Below are positions 1 to 8,281 of a stretch of DNA of 64,000 bases, piece after piece. Under the pieces are notes generated by a model. The model saw only the letters and a list, made by a program, of their open reading frames with translations, was not told where the DNA came from and did not search any database. This DNA is from Thioclava marina (lineage in GTDB: Bacteria; Pseudomonadota; Alphaproteobacteria; Rhodobacterales; Rhodobacteraceae), in the NCBI RefSeq assembly GCF_002020135.1, contig NZ_MPZS01000001.1, positions 1,984,001 to 2,048,000 on the forward strand, written 5' to 3'. Both the position numbers and the translations under genes were made by a program. How positions within the stretch are numbered: the stretch's first letter is position 1; every line of letters begins with the position of its first letter.

Positions 1-623
1 TCGACGAACCGCTCTCGGCCCTCGATGCGAAATTGCGCGAGCAGATGCAGATCGAGCTCAAGCACCTGCACGAAAAGGTCGGCATCACCTTCATCATGGT
101 GACCCATGACCAGACCGAAGCGCTGGTTATGTCGGACCGCGTGGTCGTGATGGAGAAGGGCAGGATCGCCCAGGAAGGCCGCCCGCAGGATCTCTACGAT
201 CATCCGGCGAGCCCCTATGTCGCGAATTTCATCGGAACGACGAGCTTTCTTCCCGGCAAGGTCAGCGCGCTCTCGGGCGGGGTCGCGACGATCGCGGCGG
301 GCGGTACGCAGATCACCGCCCATCCCGATGTCACGCTGAGCGAAGGCGCGACCGTCACCGTTGGCGTGCGCCCCGAGAAGGTGAAACTCCTCGCAGAGGG
401 TGAGACCGCCGATAACGTTTTTGAGGGCACCATCGCCGAGGTTATCTATTACGGGCTGGGCCTGCGGATTTCGGTGACGCTCGCCGATGGCAGCAAGATC
501 GACGCCGACACCTTGCTGCCCGATAAGCTCTCGCATTCGACCTTGCCGCAATCCGGCGCGCCGGTTCGCCTGGGCGTGGCGGCCCATAACGTCTTCGTCT
601 TCGAAGGGACGGTGACGCCATGA
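1..623 (+). CDS. potA: Spermidine/putrescine-type ABC transporter ATP-binding protein (5' truncated)
   Basis: C-terminal part of an ABC ATPase that powers import of a small cationic solute, probably a polyamine. The window opens inside the nucleotide-binding domain: the first codons in frame 3 read D-E-P, the end of Walker B, then the D-loop LSALDAKLR. The H-loop histidine follows in the segment MVTHDQTEALVMSD. The last 110 or so residues form a TOBE-type domain (VGVRPEKVKLL), as in PotA/PotG. Walker A and the LSGGQ signature lie upstream of the window. The stop overlaps the next start by 4 bases (ATGA), so translation is probably coupled to the permease genes that follow. The polyamine assignment comes from family resemblance and from the downstream aldehyde dehydrogenase. 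Other substrates of the Fe3+/polyamine importer class cannot be excluded. Confidence 0.85.
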   Translation, partial: DEPLSALDAKLREQMQIELKHLHEKVGITFIMVTHDQTEALVMSDRVVVMEKGRIAQEGRPQDLYDHPASPYVANFIGTTSFLPGKVSALSGGVATIAAGGTQITAHPDVTLSEGATVTVGVRPEKVKLLAEGETADNVFEGTIAEVIYYGLGLRISVTLADGSKIDADTLLPDKLSHSTLPQSGAPVRLGVAAHNVFVFEGTVTP

Positions 624-1486
624 GCTTCCTGCGCCGCAACCTTCCAGGCATGCTGGTGATGGGCATCCCGCTCATGTGGATCGCGCTCTTCATGCTGCTG
701 CCCTACGGGATCATCGTCACCTATTCCTTCTGGCTGAAGAAATACCCGACCTTCATCCCGGCCTTCCAGTTCGGGAACTACATCACGATCTTCACCGACC
801 CCCAATATGTGCGGGTCTTCCTGCGCACGCTGAAGATCTCGGTGCTGGTCTCGGCCGCCTCCTTCCTGCTGGCCTATCCCTTCGCCTATTACCTCGTCTT
901 CCGCTGCCGTTCGGCGGCGCTGCGGACCTGGCTTTACATGGCGGTGATTGCGCCCTTGTGGGTGAGCTACCTGCTGCGGGCCTATATCTGGAAGACGATC
1001 CTCGGCACCGAGGGCGTCCTGAACTCCTTCCTGATGTCGCTCGGGATCATCAATGAGCCGTCGAGCCTGTTTCTCTACAACCAGTTCGCGATGGTGGTGA
1101 CGCTCACCTATATCTTCATCCCTTTCATGGTGATGCCGATCTACACCGCGCTCGAGAAGATCCCGACCAACCTGACGGAAGCCTCGGCCGATCTCGGGAT
1201 GGGGCCGTGGCGCAGTTTCTGGACGGTCACGCTGCCCTTGTCGCTGCCCGGTGTCGCGGCGGGGTTCACGCTGACGTTCTGTCTCTCCTTCGGGGACTTC
1301 ATCGCGCCCTTCCTCGTGGGTGGGCCTGACGGCAACCTCATCGCCAACGTGATCGCCACGCAGTTCGGCGCGGCACTGAACTGGCCGCTGGGCTCGGCGC
1401 TGGCGATCGTGATGCTCGTCGTCGTTCTCACCATCGTCTCCCTCTCCGACCGGATGGAGCGCAAAGGCATGACGGGAGGCGTCTGA
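620..1486 (+). CDS. ABC transporter permease, PotB/PotH type
   Basis: Inner-membrane permease of 288 residues, the usual length for the binding-protein-dependent transport family. It has about six hydrophobic segments: one near residues 12-35 at the N-terminus, and one near 255-275 at the C-terminus. The cytoplasmic EAA loop that docks on the ATPase is visible at about residues 187-210 (LTEASADLGMGPWRSFW). The start codon overlaps the stop of the ATPase gene, and the next permease begins 2 bases after its stop. Together these form the core of one importer whose substrate-binding protein must lie upstream of the window. The PotB/PotH class is clear; the substrate (polyamine) is inferred. Confidence 0.88.
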   Translation: MSFLRRNLPGMLVMGIPLMWIALFMLLPYGIIVTYSFWLKKYPTFIPAFQFGNYITIFTDPQYVRVFLRTLKISVLVSAASFLLAYPFAYYLVFRCRSAALRTWLYMAVIAPLWVSYLLRAYIWKTILGTEGVLNSFLMSLGIINEPSSLFLYNQFAMVVTLTYIFIPFMVMPIYTALEKIPTNLTEASADLGMGPWRSFWTVTLPLSLPGVAAGFTLTFCLSFGDFIAPFLVGGPDGNLIANVIATQFGAALNWPLGSALAIVMLVVVLTIVSLSDRMERKGMTGGV

Positions 1487-1488
1487 CC

Positions 1489-2295
1489 ATGGCACAGAAA
1501 ACACCCGGCCTCCTGTCGCGTTTTGGTGCCGACACGGCCTTCATGAGTTTCGTCGCAATCCTGATGGCGTTTCTCTACATCCCGATCTGGGTCCTGATCG
1601 CGTTTTCCTTCAACGACTCGCGCTCGCTTACCTGGCCGCTCTCGGGGTTCACGCTCGACTGGTATCGCAAGCTGTGGAGCAATTCCGACCTGATCGCGGC
1701 GATCGGCAACAGCTTCTATGTCGCGACGCTGGCGACGGTCGTGACCCTCGCGGTGGGCGTACCGGCGGCGATGGTGCTGCACAAGTTCGACTTCCCCGGC
1801 AAATCCGTGTTCCGCAGGCTGATCCTGCTGCCGATCACGCTGCCGGGGATCGTCACCGGTATCTCGATGCTCAACATGTTCAAGCTGATGGGCTTTCCGC
1901 TGAGCCTCGAGACGGTGATCCTGGGCCATGCGACCGCGCTTCTGGGTGTGGTGGTCACGCAGGTCTATGCGCGGCTGCAACGCCTGCCGCCGTCGCTCGA
2001 GGAAGCGGCCTTCGATCTGGGCGCCTCGCCCTGGCGCAGCTTCATCGACATCACCTTGCCGAATATCCGCTCGGCGATCATCGGGGCGGGGCTGTTGAGC
2101 TTCGTTCTCAGCTTCGACGAGATCCCGGTGACCTTCTTCCTGACCGGGCGCGACAACACGCTGCCGATGTATATCTACTCGACGATGCGCCGCGGCGTGA
2201 CGCCGGAAATCAACGCGGTGGGCACGATCATCGTGCTTCTGTCGCTCATTCTCATCGTGGTCGCGGTCATCGCGACGCGCGAGCGCAAAAAATAA
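1489..2295 (+). CDS. ABC transporter permease, PotC/PotI type
   Basis: Second inner-membrane permease of the importer, 268 residues, with about six membrane segments. Its EAA loop is at about residues 168-192 (LEEAAFDLGASPWRSF), followed by the conserved TLPNIRSAI stretch. It pairs with the preceding permease to make the heterodimeric channel typical of PotABCD and PotFGHI. It starts 2 bases after the previous stop and ends 19 bases before the aldehyde dehydrogenase start, so all are likely in one transcript. The C-terminus ends in a short charged tail (ATRERKK). Confidence 0.88.
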   Translation: MAQKTPGLLSRFGADTAFMSFVAILMAFLYIPIWVLIAFSFNDSRSLTWPLSGFTLDWYRKLWSNSDLIAAIGNSFYVATLATVVTLAVGVPAAMVLHKFDFPGKSVFRRLILLPITLPGIVTGISMLNMFKLMGFPLSLETVILGHATALLGVVVTQVYARLQRLPPSLEEAAFDLGASPWRSFIDITLPNIRSAIIGAGLLSFVLSFDEIPVTFFLTGRDNTLPMYIYSTMRRGVTPEINAVGTIIVLLSLILIVVAVIATRERKK

Positions 2296-2314
2296 CGACA
2301 TGGAGGGAACGCCA

Positions 2315-3811
2315 ATGACCATGACTCTGAAGGACTGGCAGGCTCGCGCCGCCGCACTCGCGCCCGAAACGCGGATGTTCATCGACGGCAAGTTCGTCGA
2401 TGCGGCGTCGGGCGCCAAATTCGAAACCATCAACCCGGCCAATGGGCAGGTTGTGGCCGCTGTCGCGCGCGGCAGTGCCGAGGATGTGGACCGCGCAGTC
2501 GCAGCCGCGAAGAAGGCGTTCAAATCGGGCGTCTGGTCGCGGATGGAGCCCACCGCGCGGATGGCGGTGATGAGCCGTTTCGCCGATCTGATCGAGGAAC
2601 ATGCCGAGGATTTCGCGCTGCTCGATACGCTCGACATGGGCAAGCCGATCTCGGACATGTTCAACATCGACATTCCCGGCTCGCTGATGACGATCCGCTT
2701 CTTCGCCGAGGTGATCGACAAGATGGAGGGCGTGGTGACCAACACCAATGCCGACGCGCTCCATTACATCCTGCGCCAGCCGCTGGGGGTCTGCGGGCTC
2801 GTCGTGCCGTGGAACTACCCGCTGATGATGGCCGCATGGAAGATCGCGCCCGCGCTGAGCGTCGGCAACTCCATCGTGCTGAAACCGGCCGAGCAATCGC
2901 CGCTCTCGGCACTGCTTCTGGCGAAACTGTTCTCCGAGGCGGGCGGGCCCGATGGCGTCTTCAACGTCGTCACCGGCTTTGGCGAGGATACCGGCAAGCC
3001 GCTGGCGCTTCACATGGACGTGGACAAGATCGGCTTCACCGGTTCGGGCGAGGTCGGCAAGCTGATGATGATCTATGCGGGCCAGTCGAACATGAAGCGG
3101 GTCAGCACCGAATGCGGCGGCAAGTCGCCCCAGATCGTGCTGGCCGATTGCGAGGATCTGGCGAAGGCCGCCGCGACCGGCGTCGCGGGGATCTATGGCA
3201 ATCAGGGCGAGGTCTGCTCGGCCGGCTCGCGCATCCTCGTCGAGCGCGCGGTCTATGACGAATATATCGCGCTTTTCACCGAGGCAGCAAAAGACATGCA
3301 CATTCCCGGCGATCCGCTCGACCCCGACACCACGATGGGGCCGCTGGTCACGCCCGAACAGCAATCGCGCGTGCTGGGCTATATCGAGGCGGGCCGCAAG
3401 GAAGGGGCCAAGCTCGCCTTCGGCGGCAATGTCCCGGCCCAGTTCAACGCGGGCTGCTTCGTCGAGCCGACGCTGTTCACCGATGTGTCGAACAAGATGA
3501 AGATCGCGCAGGAGGAAATCTTCGGCCCGGTCGCCTCGATCATCCCGGTGGACAATCTCGACCATGCGATCGAGACCGCGAACGACACGATCTACGGGCT
3601 GGCCGCCGCGATCTGGACCTCGAATGTGAAGAACGCGCATCGCTTCGCCCGCGATGTCGAGGCGGGGATCGTCTGGGTCAACGCCTATGAGGCGGGCGAT
3701 GCCACGACGCCGTGGGGCGGGTTCAAGCAGTCGGGCAACGGGCGCGACAAGTGCCTCGAGGCGCTGACGCAATACACGCAGACCAAATCGGTCTGGATCG
3801 AGTTGAGCTGA
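2315..3811 (+). CDS. puuC: Aldehyde dehydrogenase, PuuC-like
   Basis: NAD(P)-dependent aldehyde dehydrogenase of 498 residues. The start at 2315 is preferred over an in-frame ATG at 2300 because a GGAGG ribosome binding site (2302-2306) lies just ahead of 2315. The active site is intact: the general base glutamate is in TECGGKSP (about residue 266) and the nucleophile in GEVCSAGSR (Cys about 301). The cofactor segment VPWNYPLMMAAWKIAPAL and the late EEIFGPV motif are present. The protein resembles PuuC, the gamma-glutamyl-gamma-aminobutyraldehyde dehydrogenase of the Puu polyamine pathway. It sits directly behind a polyamine-type importer, which supports that role. A related betaine- or aminobutyraldehyde dehydrogenase is the alternative. 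Confidence 0.82.
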   Translation: MTMTLKDWQARAAALAPETRMFIDGKFVDAASGAKFETINPANGQVVAAVARGSAEDVDRAVAAAKKAFKSGVWSRMEPTARMAVMSRFADLIEEHAEDFALLDTLDMGKPISDMFNIDIPGSLMTIRFFAEVIDKMEGVVTNTNADALHYILRQPLGVCGLVVPWNYPLMMAAWKIAPALSVGNSIVLKPAEQSPLSALLLAKLFSEAGGPDGVFNVVTGFGEDTGKPLALHMDVDKIGFTGSGEVGKLMMIYAGQSNMKRVSTECGGKSPQIVLADCEDLAKAAATGVAGIYGNQGEVCSAGSRILVERAVYDEYIALFTEAAKDMHIPGDPLDPDTTMGPLVTPEQQSRVLGYIEAGRKEGAKLAFGGNVPAQFNAGCFVEPTLFTDVSNKMKIAQEEIFGPVASIIPVDNLDHAIETANDTIYGLAAAIWTSNVKNAHRFARDVEAGIVWVNAYEAGDATTPWGGFKQSGNGRDKCLEALTQYTQTKSVWIELS

Positions 3812-3864
3812 CTTCTCCCGGCCGGGGTGCTGCGCGTCCCGGCCGACCTATCCTCAGGACGACA

Positions 3865-4587
3865 ATGAAACTTTGTATTCTCGAAGCCGATCGCCCCGCC
3901 GAGGCGTTCCGGCCCGCCCATGGCACCTATGCGGGGATGTTCGAGCGCTGGCTGGCGCCGGCCTTGCCCGAGGCGACGTTCGACAACATTTTCGTCGCAG
4001 GGGGCGATGCGCTCCCCGAAGATCCCGATCTCTATGACGCCTATCTCGTGACCGGGTCGCGCGCGGGCGTCTATGAAGACCATGACTGGATCGCCCCGCT
4101 CGAGGTCTTCCTGCGCGAGTTGCGCGCGCGCAATCGCCCGGTGGCGGGGGTCTGTTTCGGTCATCAGGTGATGGCGCAGGCCTTCGGCGGGACGGTCGAG
4201 AAATCCGCGGCAGGCTGGATGCTCGGGCGGCAGGAGCACATGCTTTCGCCGGAAGGCGCAGAGGTCTTCGGTCCCGATCCGCTCACCGCCCTGTCTTTCC
4301 ATCAAGATCAGATCACCGCGCTGCCTCCGGGCGCTGCGCGGCTTTTGTCGAACGATCCGTCGCCCAATGGCGGGCTGGTCTATACCGGCTTTCCCGCACT
4401 CTCGGTGCAGTTCCACCCCGAATTCCAGCCCGGCTACATCCACGATCTTCTGATCGCCTATCGGGGCGAGCGCGTGCCCCTCGACCGGGCCGAGACCGCG
4501 TTGGCCTCGCTTGACGGGGCGCTCGACAACGACAGAGTGGCAAGAGCCTTCGCCGAGTTCTTCCGCCGCAACGTTAAGAAGACATGA
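3865..4587 (+). CDS. Class I glutamine-amidotransferase-fold protein
   Basis: Stand-alone protein of 240 residues with a class I glutamine amidotransferase fold. The triad is visible: nucleophile Cys97 in GVCFGHQ, and His184/Glu186 in QFHPEFQ. It resembles the GMP-synthase-like single-domain proteins, not true GuaA, because no synthetase domain is attached. It lies 53 bases after the PuuC-like gene and its stop overlaps the rpoN start (ATGA). In the Puu pathway the step after PuuC is hydrolysis of gamma-glutamyl-GABA by PuuD, also a protein of this superfold. This gene could fill that step, but that is inference from position: the GVCFGHQ elbow is closer to GMP-synthase-like enzymes than to PuuD. 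Confidence 0.75.
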   Translation: MKLCILEADRPAEAFRPAHGTYAGMFERWLAPALPEATFDNIFVAGGDALPEDPDLYDAYLVTGSRAGVYEDHDWIAPLEVFLRELRARNRPVAGVCFGHQVMAQAFGGTVEKSAAGWMLGRQEHMLSPEGAEVFGPDPLTALSFHQDQITALPPGAARLLSNDPSPNGGLVYTGFPALSVQFHPEFQPGYIHDLLIAYRGERVPLDRAETALASLDGALDNDRVARAFAEFFRRNVKKT

Positions 4588-5834
4588 AACTCACCCAGAA
4601 AGTCACCCAACGCCTCGATACCGGGTTAAAGCTTACCCAAGACCTGCATCGGGCGATCGGCTTTCTGGAGCTTTCCAATCTCGAACTGGCGCAGACCCTG
4701 CGCGAGGCTGCCTCCGATAACCCTTGGTTGAGGGTGCGCATGCCCCCGGCAATGGAGGACGGCGTGGCCGACATCGCCGCGCCCGGGCTGTCGTTGCGCG
4801 CGCATGTGCTGGCCCAGATCGACCGTCTTGTGCCGCGCACGTCAGATCGTTCCGTGGCGCTGGCCCTGCTCGATGCGATGGGACCGAACGGCTTTCTCGA
4901 GATGCCGGTCGAGACGATCGCCGCCACGTTGCGGGTTACGCCCGCGCGCGTCGAAACCGTTCTTGCCGCGCTTCAGGCAATCGAGCCCCGTGGCCTCTTT
5001 GCCCGCTCGCTTGGCGAATGTCTCGCCCTGCAGCTTGCCGAAGAGGAAGAGATTTCACCACAGATGCGCCGGATGCTCGACGCGCTTCCGGTTCTTGCCG
5101 ATCGAGGGCCCGCCGCGCTCGCGGAGGCGGCGGGCCTCGGAGCCGACGAATTGGCTCCACTTCTGGCCCGGCTGCGCGATCTGAACCCGCGGCCTGCGGC
5201 CGGTTTCTCGACGGACACGGCACGCACGCGCATTGCCGATCTTCTCTTCGAAAGAGAGGGCGACAGCTGGATTGCCCGACTTAATCCCGAGAGCCTTCCG
5301 CGCCTGGAGATCAATGACTTCAAACAGGGCGCGAGCTCTGCAATGTCGTTCTCGCGGGAGAAAAGCGCGGCGCTTCGGCTCGTCAGCGCCCTTGAGACGC
5401 GCAATGAAAACCTGCTGGCGCTTGGTCGCCTTTTGGCCGGTGAGCAGGCGCAGTTTCTTTCTCACGGCCCGGTTGGTCAGCGGGTTTTCACGCGCCGGGA
5501 AGCTGCGCGCCGACTTGGTCTTCACGAAAGCACGGTGGGGCGGCTCGCGAGTTCTTCTTCCGCCGCGACGCCCGCGATGGGGGTTCTGCCATTGCGAGAG
5601 TTTTTCTCGCGCGCGCTTCGCCGACAAGCGGAAGCCTCTCCGGTGCAGGGCAGCCTGGCCATCAAGGCACGGATCGAGCAGATGATCGCCGGAGAGGACC
5701 CGGTACGCCCGCTCAATGATGGCGAATTGAGCGATGCACTTCGCGCGGAGGGGATCAGCATCTCGCGGCGCGTCGTCGCAAAGCTGCGTACCAGCGCAGG
5801 CATCCCGAATCGCGCGGTTCGAAGAAGTCGATAG
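4584..5834 (+). CDS. rpoN: RNA polymerase sigma-54 factor (divergent RpoN)
   Basis: Sigma-54 factor of 416 residues, shorter than the roughly 480 of enteric RpoN. Region I is recognisable at residues 1-50 (LTQDLHRAIGFLELSNLELAQ). The acidic region II is nearly absent: core-binding sequence begins by about residue 65, a trait known from Rhodobacter RpoN proteins. The C-terminal RpoN box that reads the -24 element is at about residues 394-403 and reads SRRVVAKLRT. The classical box is ARRTVAKYRE, so three positions that are normally invariant or nearly so are changed. A helix-turn-helix (RREAARRLGLHESTVGRLAS) precedes it. The ATG overlaps the stop of the amidotransferase-fold gene, so this sigma factor is translated as part of the polyamine-type operon. 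Confidence 0.88.
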   Translation: MKLTQKVTQRLDTGLKLTQDLHRAIGFLELSNLELAQTLREAASDNPWLRVRMPPAMEDGVADIAAPGLSLRAHVLAQIDRLVPRTSDRSVALALLDAMGPNGFLEMPVETIAATLRVTPARVETVLAALQAIEPRGLFARSLGECLALQLAEEEEISPQMRRMLDALPVLADRGPAALAEAAGLGADELAPLLARLRDLNPRPAAGFSTDTARTRIADLLFEREGDSWIARLNPESLPRLEINDFKQGASSAMSFSREKSAALRLVSALETRNENLLALGRLLAGEQAQFLSHGPVGQRVFTRREAARRLGLHESTVGRLASSSSAATPAMGVLPLREFFSRALRRQAEASPVQGSLAIKARIEQMIAGEDPVRPLNDGELSDALRAEGISISRRVVAKLRTSAGIPNRAVRRSR

Positions 5835-5875
5835 TCTTCAGGTGACGGTGTCGCGGTTTCCCAGATCGTGATGTC

Positions 5876-5897
5876 ACGCCCGGTACGGTTCGGGCGT
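5876..5897 (+). terminator. Possible rpoN terminator
   Basis: A 7-bp stem (ACGCCCG with CGGGCGT, 8-base loop) sits 42 bases after the rpoN stop and is followed by only two or three Ts. It is in the right place between convergent rpoN and marR, but the weak U-tract makes it doubtful. Confidence 0.35.
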
Positions 5898-5945
5898 TCG
5901 CTTACTCAGCGCTGCCGTGTCTCCCGGTGGCGGGTACTATTGCGC

Positions 5946-6389
5946 TCAGTTTTCTTCCAGCCGGGCACGCAATTCGCGCAGGACAGGCAGGGTTGCGCGG
6001 ACCTTGTCGGGGCCCAGGTCACGTACGATGCCACCAATGATCGGCATGAGCGAGGCCAGCGCCGCATCGCGGGCACGTCGGCCCGAGGGTGAGAGAGAGA
6101 CCCACTTGCGCCGCGCATCGTCCCAGTCGGGGCGGATATGCACATGACCCGCCCATTCGAGCTTTGCCAGAGTGTTGGTCATCGCGCCGCGCGTGACATG
6201 AAGGGCTTCGGCCAATTGGGCAGGGGTGCGCTCTTCGTTGATATGAGCGAGCAGGTTCAGCACCGAGAAATGCGAGATTTCCATCCCTTTGGGCAGGGCG
6301 CGGCTGACGACGTTGCGCGCGAGCTGATCGGCCATGAAGACCTCGGCAAAGAGCGTCGCGGCGAGCGGATCTGTTTCTGCGCTACTCAT
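5946..6389 (-). CDS. MarR-family transcriptional regulator
   Basis: DNA-binding regulator of 147 residues, normal for MarR. The winged helix-turn-helix spans about residues 40-105: SHFSVLNLLAHI, then recognition helix TRGAMTNTLAKLEWAGHV, then a wing with the usual DDARRKWVSLSPSG (the DxR motif). Flanking helices provide the dimer interface. Its ATG overlaps the stop of the nitrilase-family gene upstream by 4 bases, so it is co-transcribed as the last gene of comF-grxC-nit-marR. The ligand and targets cannot be read from the sequence; autoregulation of this operon is the usual MarR arrangement but is not shown here. Confidence 0.88.
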   Translation of the reverse strand: MSSAETDPLAATLFAEVFMADQLARNVVSRALPKGMEISHFSVLNLLAHINEERTPAQLAEALHVTRGAMTNTLAKLEWAGHVHIRPDWDDARRKWVSLSPSGRRARDAALASLMPIIGGIVRDLGPDKVRATLPVLRELRARLEEN

Positions 6390-7216
6390 GGCCCGTCGAA
6401 GCTCCGGTCATGAAAGAGCGAACGCATGCGAGAACGCACCGCATCGACCTGCCCGAGATCAAGATCGACCAGCGTCACACCGGGTTCGGCGCCGCCATCT
6501 GCAAGAACTTCGCCCCAAGGGCCCACCGCCATCGAATGACCCCATGTCCGGCGGGGCTTGTCGCCGTGGGTGGCGTGGCTGCCGCATTGCGCAGGCGCCA
6601 GCACGAAGCAGGTGTTCTCGATTGCGCGGGCGCGCACCAGCACTTCCCAATGGGCTTTGCCGGTCGTGTCGTTGAAGGCGGCGGGGATCGTGAGGATTTG
6701 CGCGCCGGCCTGCGCCAGCGTGCGGTAGAGATGCGGGAAGCGCAGATCGTAGCAGACCGACATGCCGATCTCGGCGTATTTCGTGGCGGCCAGAACCGCT
6801 TCGCGTCCGGGGCGGTAGCCTTCGGATTCGCGATAACGCTCGGTCTCGGACACGTCCACGTCGAACATGTGGATCTTGTCGTAGCGGGCTTTCACATCGC
6901 CCTTGCGCCCGATCAGGAAGGACCGATTGGCGAAGCGGCCGTCGTCATCCTCGGTCTTCAGGCAGAGCGAGCCGATCAGAATATAGACGCCATGGGCCTC
7001 TGCCTCGGCGCGGATCGCGGCGAGGGTCGGGTCGTGGTATTCATGCTCGAGCACACCGCGCTGATAGGCGCGATCGGACGAGATCAGATTCGTGCATTCG
7101 GGTGTCGCGATCAGATCGGCACCGGCTGCGGCGGCCTCGCGGATGAAATCGAGCGTCACCGGCAGGTTCTTTGCCGGATCGTCGGTCACCGAAAGCTGAA
7201 CGAGCGCCGCCTTCAT
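6386..7216 (-). CDS. Carbon-nitrogen hydrolase, Nit1/Nit2 type
   Basis: Cytoplasmic amidase of the nitrilase superfamily, 276 residues. The Glu-Lys-Cys triad is complete: Glu40 in ATPECTN, Lys114 in RYDKIHMFD, Cys155 in GMSVCYDLRFP. The KIHMFDV and YDLRFPHLYR signatures are those of Nit1/Nit2, whose known activity is hydrolysis of deaminated glutathione (repair of a transaminase side product) or omega-amides. The neighbouring glutaredoxin gene, 4 bases upstream, fits a glutathione-related role. The start at 7216 was chosen because homology begins at MKAALVQLS; longer in-frame extensions run into grxC. Confidence 0.88.
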   Translation of the reverse strand: MKAALVQLSVTDDPAKNLPVTLDFIREAAAAGADLIATPECTNLISSDRAYQRGVLEHEYHDPTLAAIRAEAEAHGVYILIGSLCLKTEDDDGRFANRSFLIGRKGDVKARYDKIHMFDVDVSETERYRESEGYRPGREAVLAATKYAEIGMSVCYDLRFPHLYRTLAQAGAQILTIPAAFNDTTGKAHWEVLVRARAIENTCFVLAPAQCGSHATHGDKPRRTWGHSMAVGPWGEVLADGGAEPGVTLVDLDLGQVDAVRSRMRSLFHDRSFDGP

Positions 7217-7220
7217 CCCC

Positions 7221-7478
7221 TCACCCTGCCAGCATCGCGTCGAGCTTGCCCGCATGTTCGAGGGCGTGCAGCTCGTCACAGCCGCCAATGCCTTCGCCAC
7301 CGATGAAGATCTGCGGCACCGTGCGGCGGCCATTGGCGCGCTGCATCATCTCGGCGCGCAGCTGCGGCTGGGCCCCGACGTCGGTTTCCTCATAGGCGAC
7401 GCCCTTCTTGTCGAGAAGGCGCTTGGCCATGATGCAGAAGGGGCAGGTGCGGGTGACGTAGATTTCGACGCGTTTCAT
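7221..7478 (-). CDS. grxC: Glutaredoxin 3
   Basis: Small glutathione-dependent thiol-disulfide oxidoreductase of 85 residues, standard length for GrxC. The dithiol active site CPFC is at residues 12-15 (TRTCPFCIMAK). The cis-proline TVPQIFIGGEGIGGCDEL and the C-terminal glycine pair that bind glutathione are present. It lies between comF (35-base gap) and the nitrilase-family gene (4-base gap) on the minus strand. This is a common order in alphaproteobacteria. It reduces protein and glutathione mixed disulfides in the cytoplasm. Confidence 0.95.
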   Translation of the reverse strand: MKRVEIYVTRTCPFCIMAKRLLDKKGVAYEETDVGAQPQLRAEMMQRANGRRTVPQIFIGGEGIGGCDELHALEHAGKLDAMLAG

Positions 7479-7513
7479 TCTCTATTCCCTATGGTCTGCG
7501 AGACTATAGGGAT

Positions 7514-8281
7514 TTAGGGCGCCTTCGCAACGCGCGCCAGTGTCACAATGCAGACCCGGGTTGCGCCGGCCTCCAGCGCCGCTTCGGTGGCGGCCGACAG
7601 CGTGGCCCCCGAGGTCATCACGTCATCGACGATCAACAGTGCGCGTCCCGCGAGGTTTCCGGCGCGGCGCGGATTGATCCGGATCGCCTCGGTGAGATTG
7701 GCGTGACGGTCTTCGCGGCTCTTGCCCTTCTGGCTGGCAGTCGGCCGGGTGCGCAGAAAGAGATCGGCGCAATGATCCTGACCGGTGCGCCTGGCGAGCG
7801 CGCGAGAGAGTTCCGCCGCCTGATTGTACCGTCGCTTGAGGAGCCGCAGCCGGTGCAGCGGGATCGGGGCGATCATCATCTCCGGGTGCAGGAGCGGGTC
7901 CGCCGCGCGGGCCATCCAGCCCACAAGCGGCGGGACGAGATCGAGCCGGTCGCCATGTTTGAGCGCGAGCACCAGATTGCGCCCGGTGCCCGAATAAAGC
8001 ATCGCCGTGCGGCCCTGTGCCCATGCACGCGGATGGGCGATGCAATCGTCGCACAGGACATGCTCCTCCTCTGCGGCTTCACCGGGCAGCGGCGTGCCAC
8101 AGGCGTCGCAAACCGTGCCGCGGGCGAATTCGGTCTCGGCCCAGCAGGTGCCGCAAAGGCCGAACTCGGAGCCGACCGCCTCACCGCAGGCGATGCAGCT
8201 CGGCGGGAAGAGGGCGCGTAATCCGACGCGCGCTGCCGCTAGCATCCGTCCCCGAACAGAGTTAAGGATTGCCTCCGACAT
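7514..8281 (-). CDS. comF: ComF-family phosphoribosyltransferase-like protein
   Basis: ComF/GntX family protein of 255 residues. Near the N-terminus is a four-cysteine zinc motif (CIACGEAVGSEFGLCGTCW) with a second CxxC pair further on (CDACG, CDDC). The C-terminal half is a type I phosphoribosyltransferase fold with the PRPP-binding loop LIVDDVMTSGATL. ComF supports DNA uptake during natural transformation in some bacteria; elsewhere its role is unclear. It heads the minus-strand cluster comF-grxC-nit-marR. The proposed ATG (8281-8279) shares the tetranucleotide CATG with the ATG of the divergent methyltransferase gene. An internal ATG at 8245 with GGGGACGG ahead of it is an alternative start. 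Confidence 0.85.
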   Translation of the reverse strand: MSEAILNSVRGRMLAAARVGLRALFPPSCIACGEAVGSEFGLCGTCWAETEFARGTVCDACGTPLPGEAAEEEHVLCDDCIAHPRAWAQGRTAMLYSGTGRNLVLALKHGDRLDLVPPLVGWMARAADPLLHPEMMIAPIPLHRLRLLKRRYNQAAELSRALARRTGQDHCADLFLRTRPTASQKGKSREDRHANLTEAIRINPRRAGNLAGRALLIVDDVMTSGATLSAATEAALEAGATRVCIVTLARVAKAP

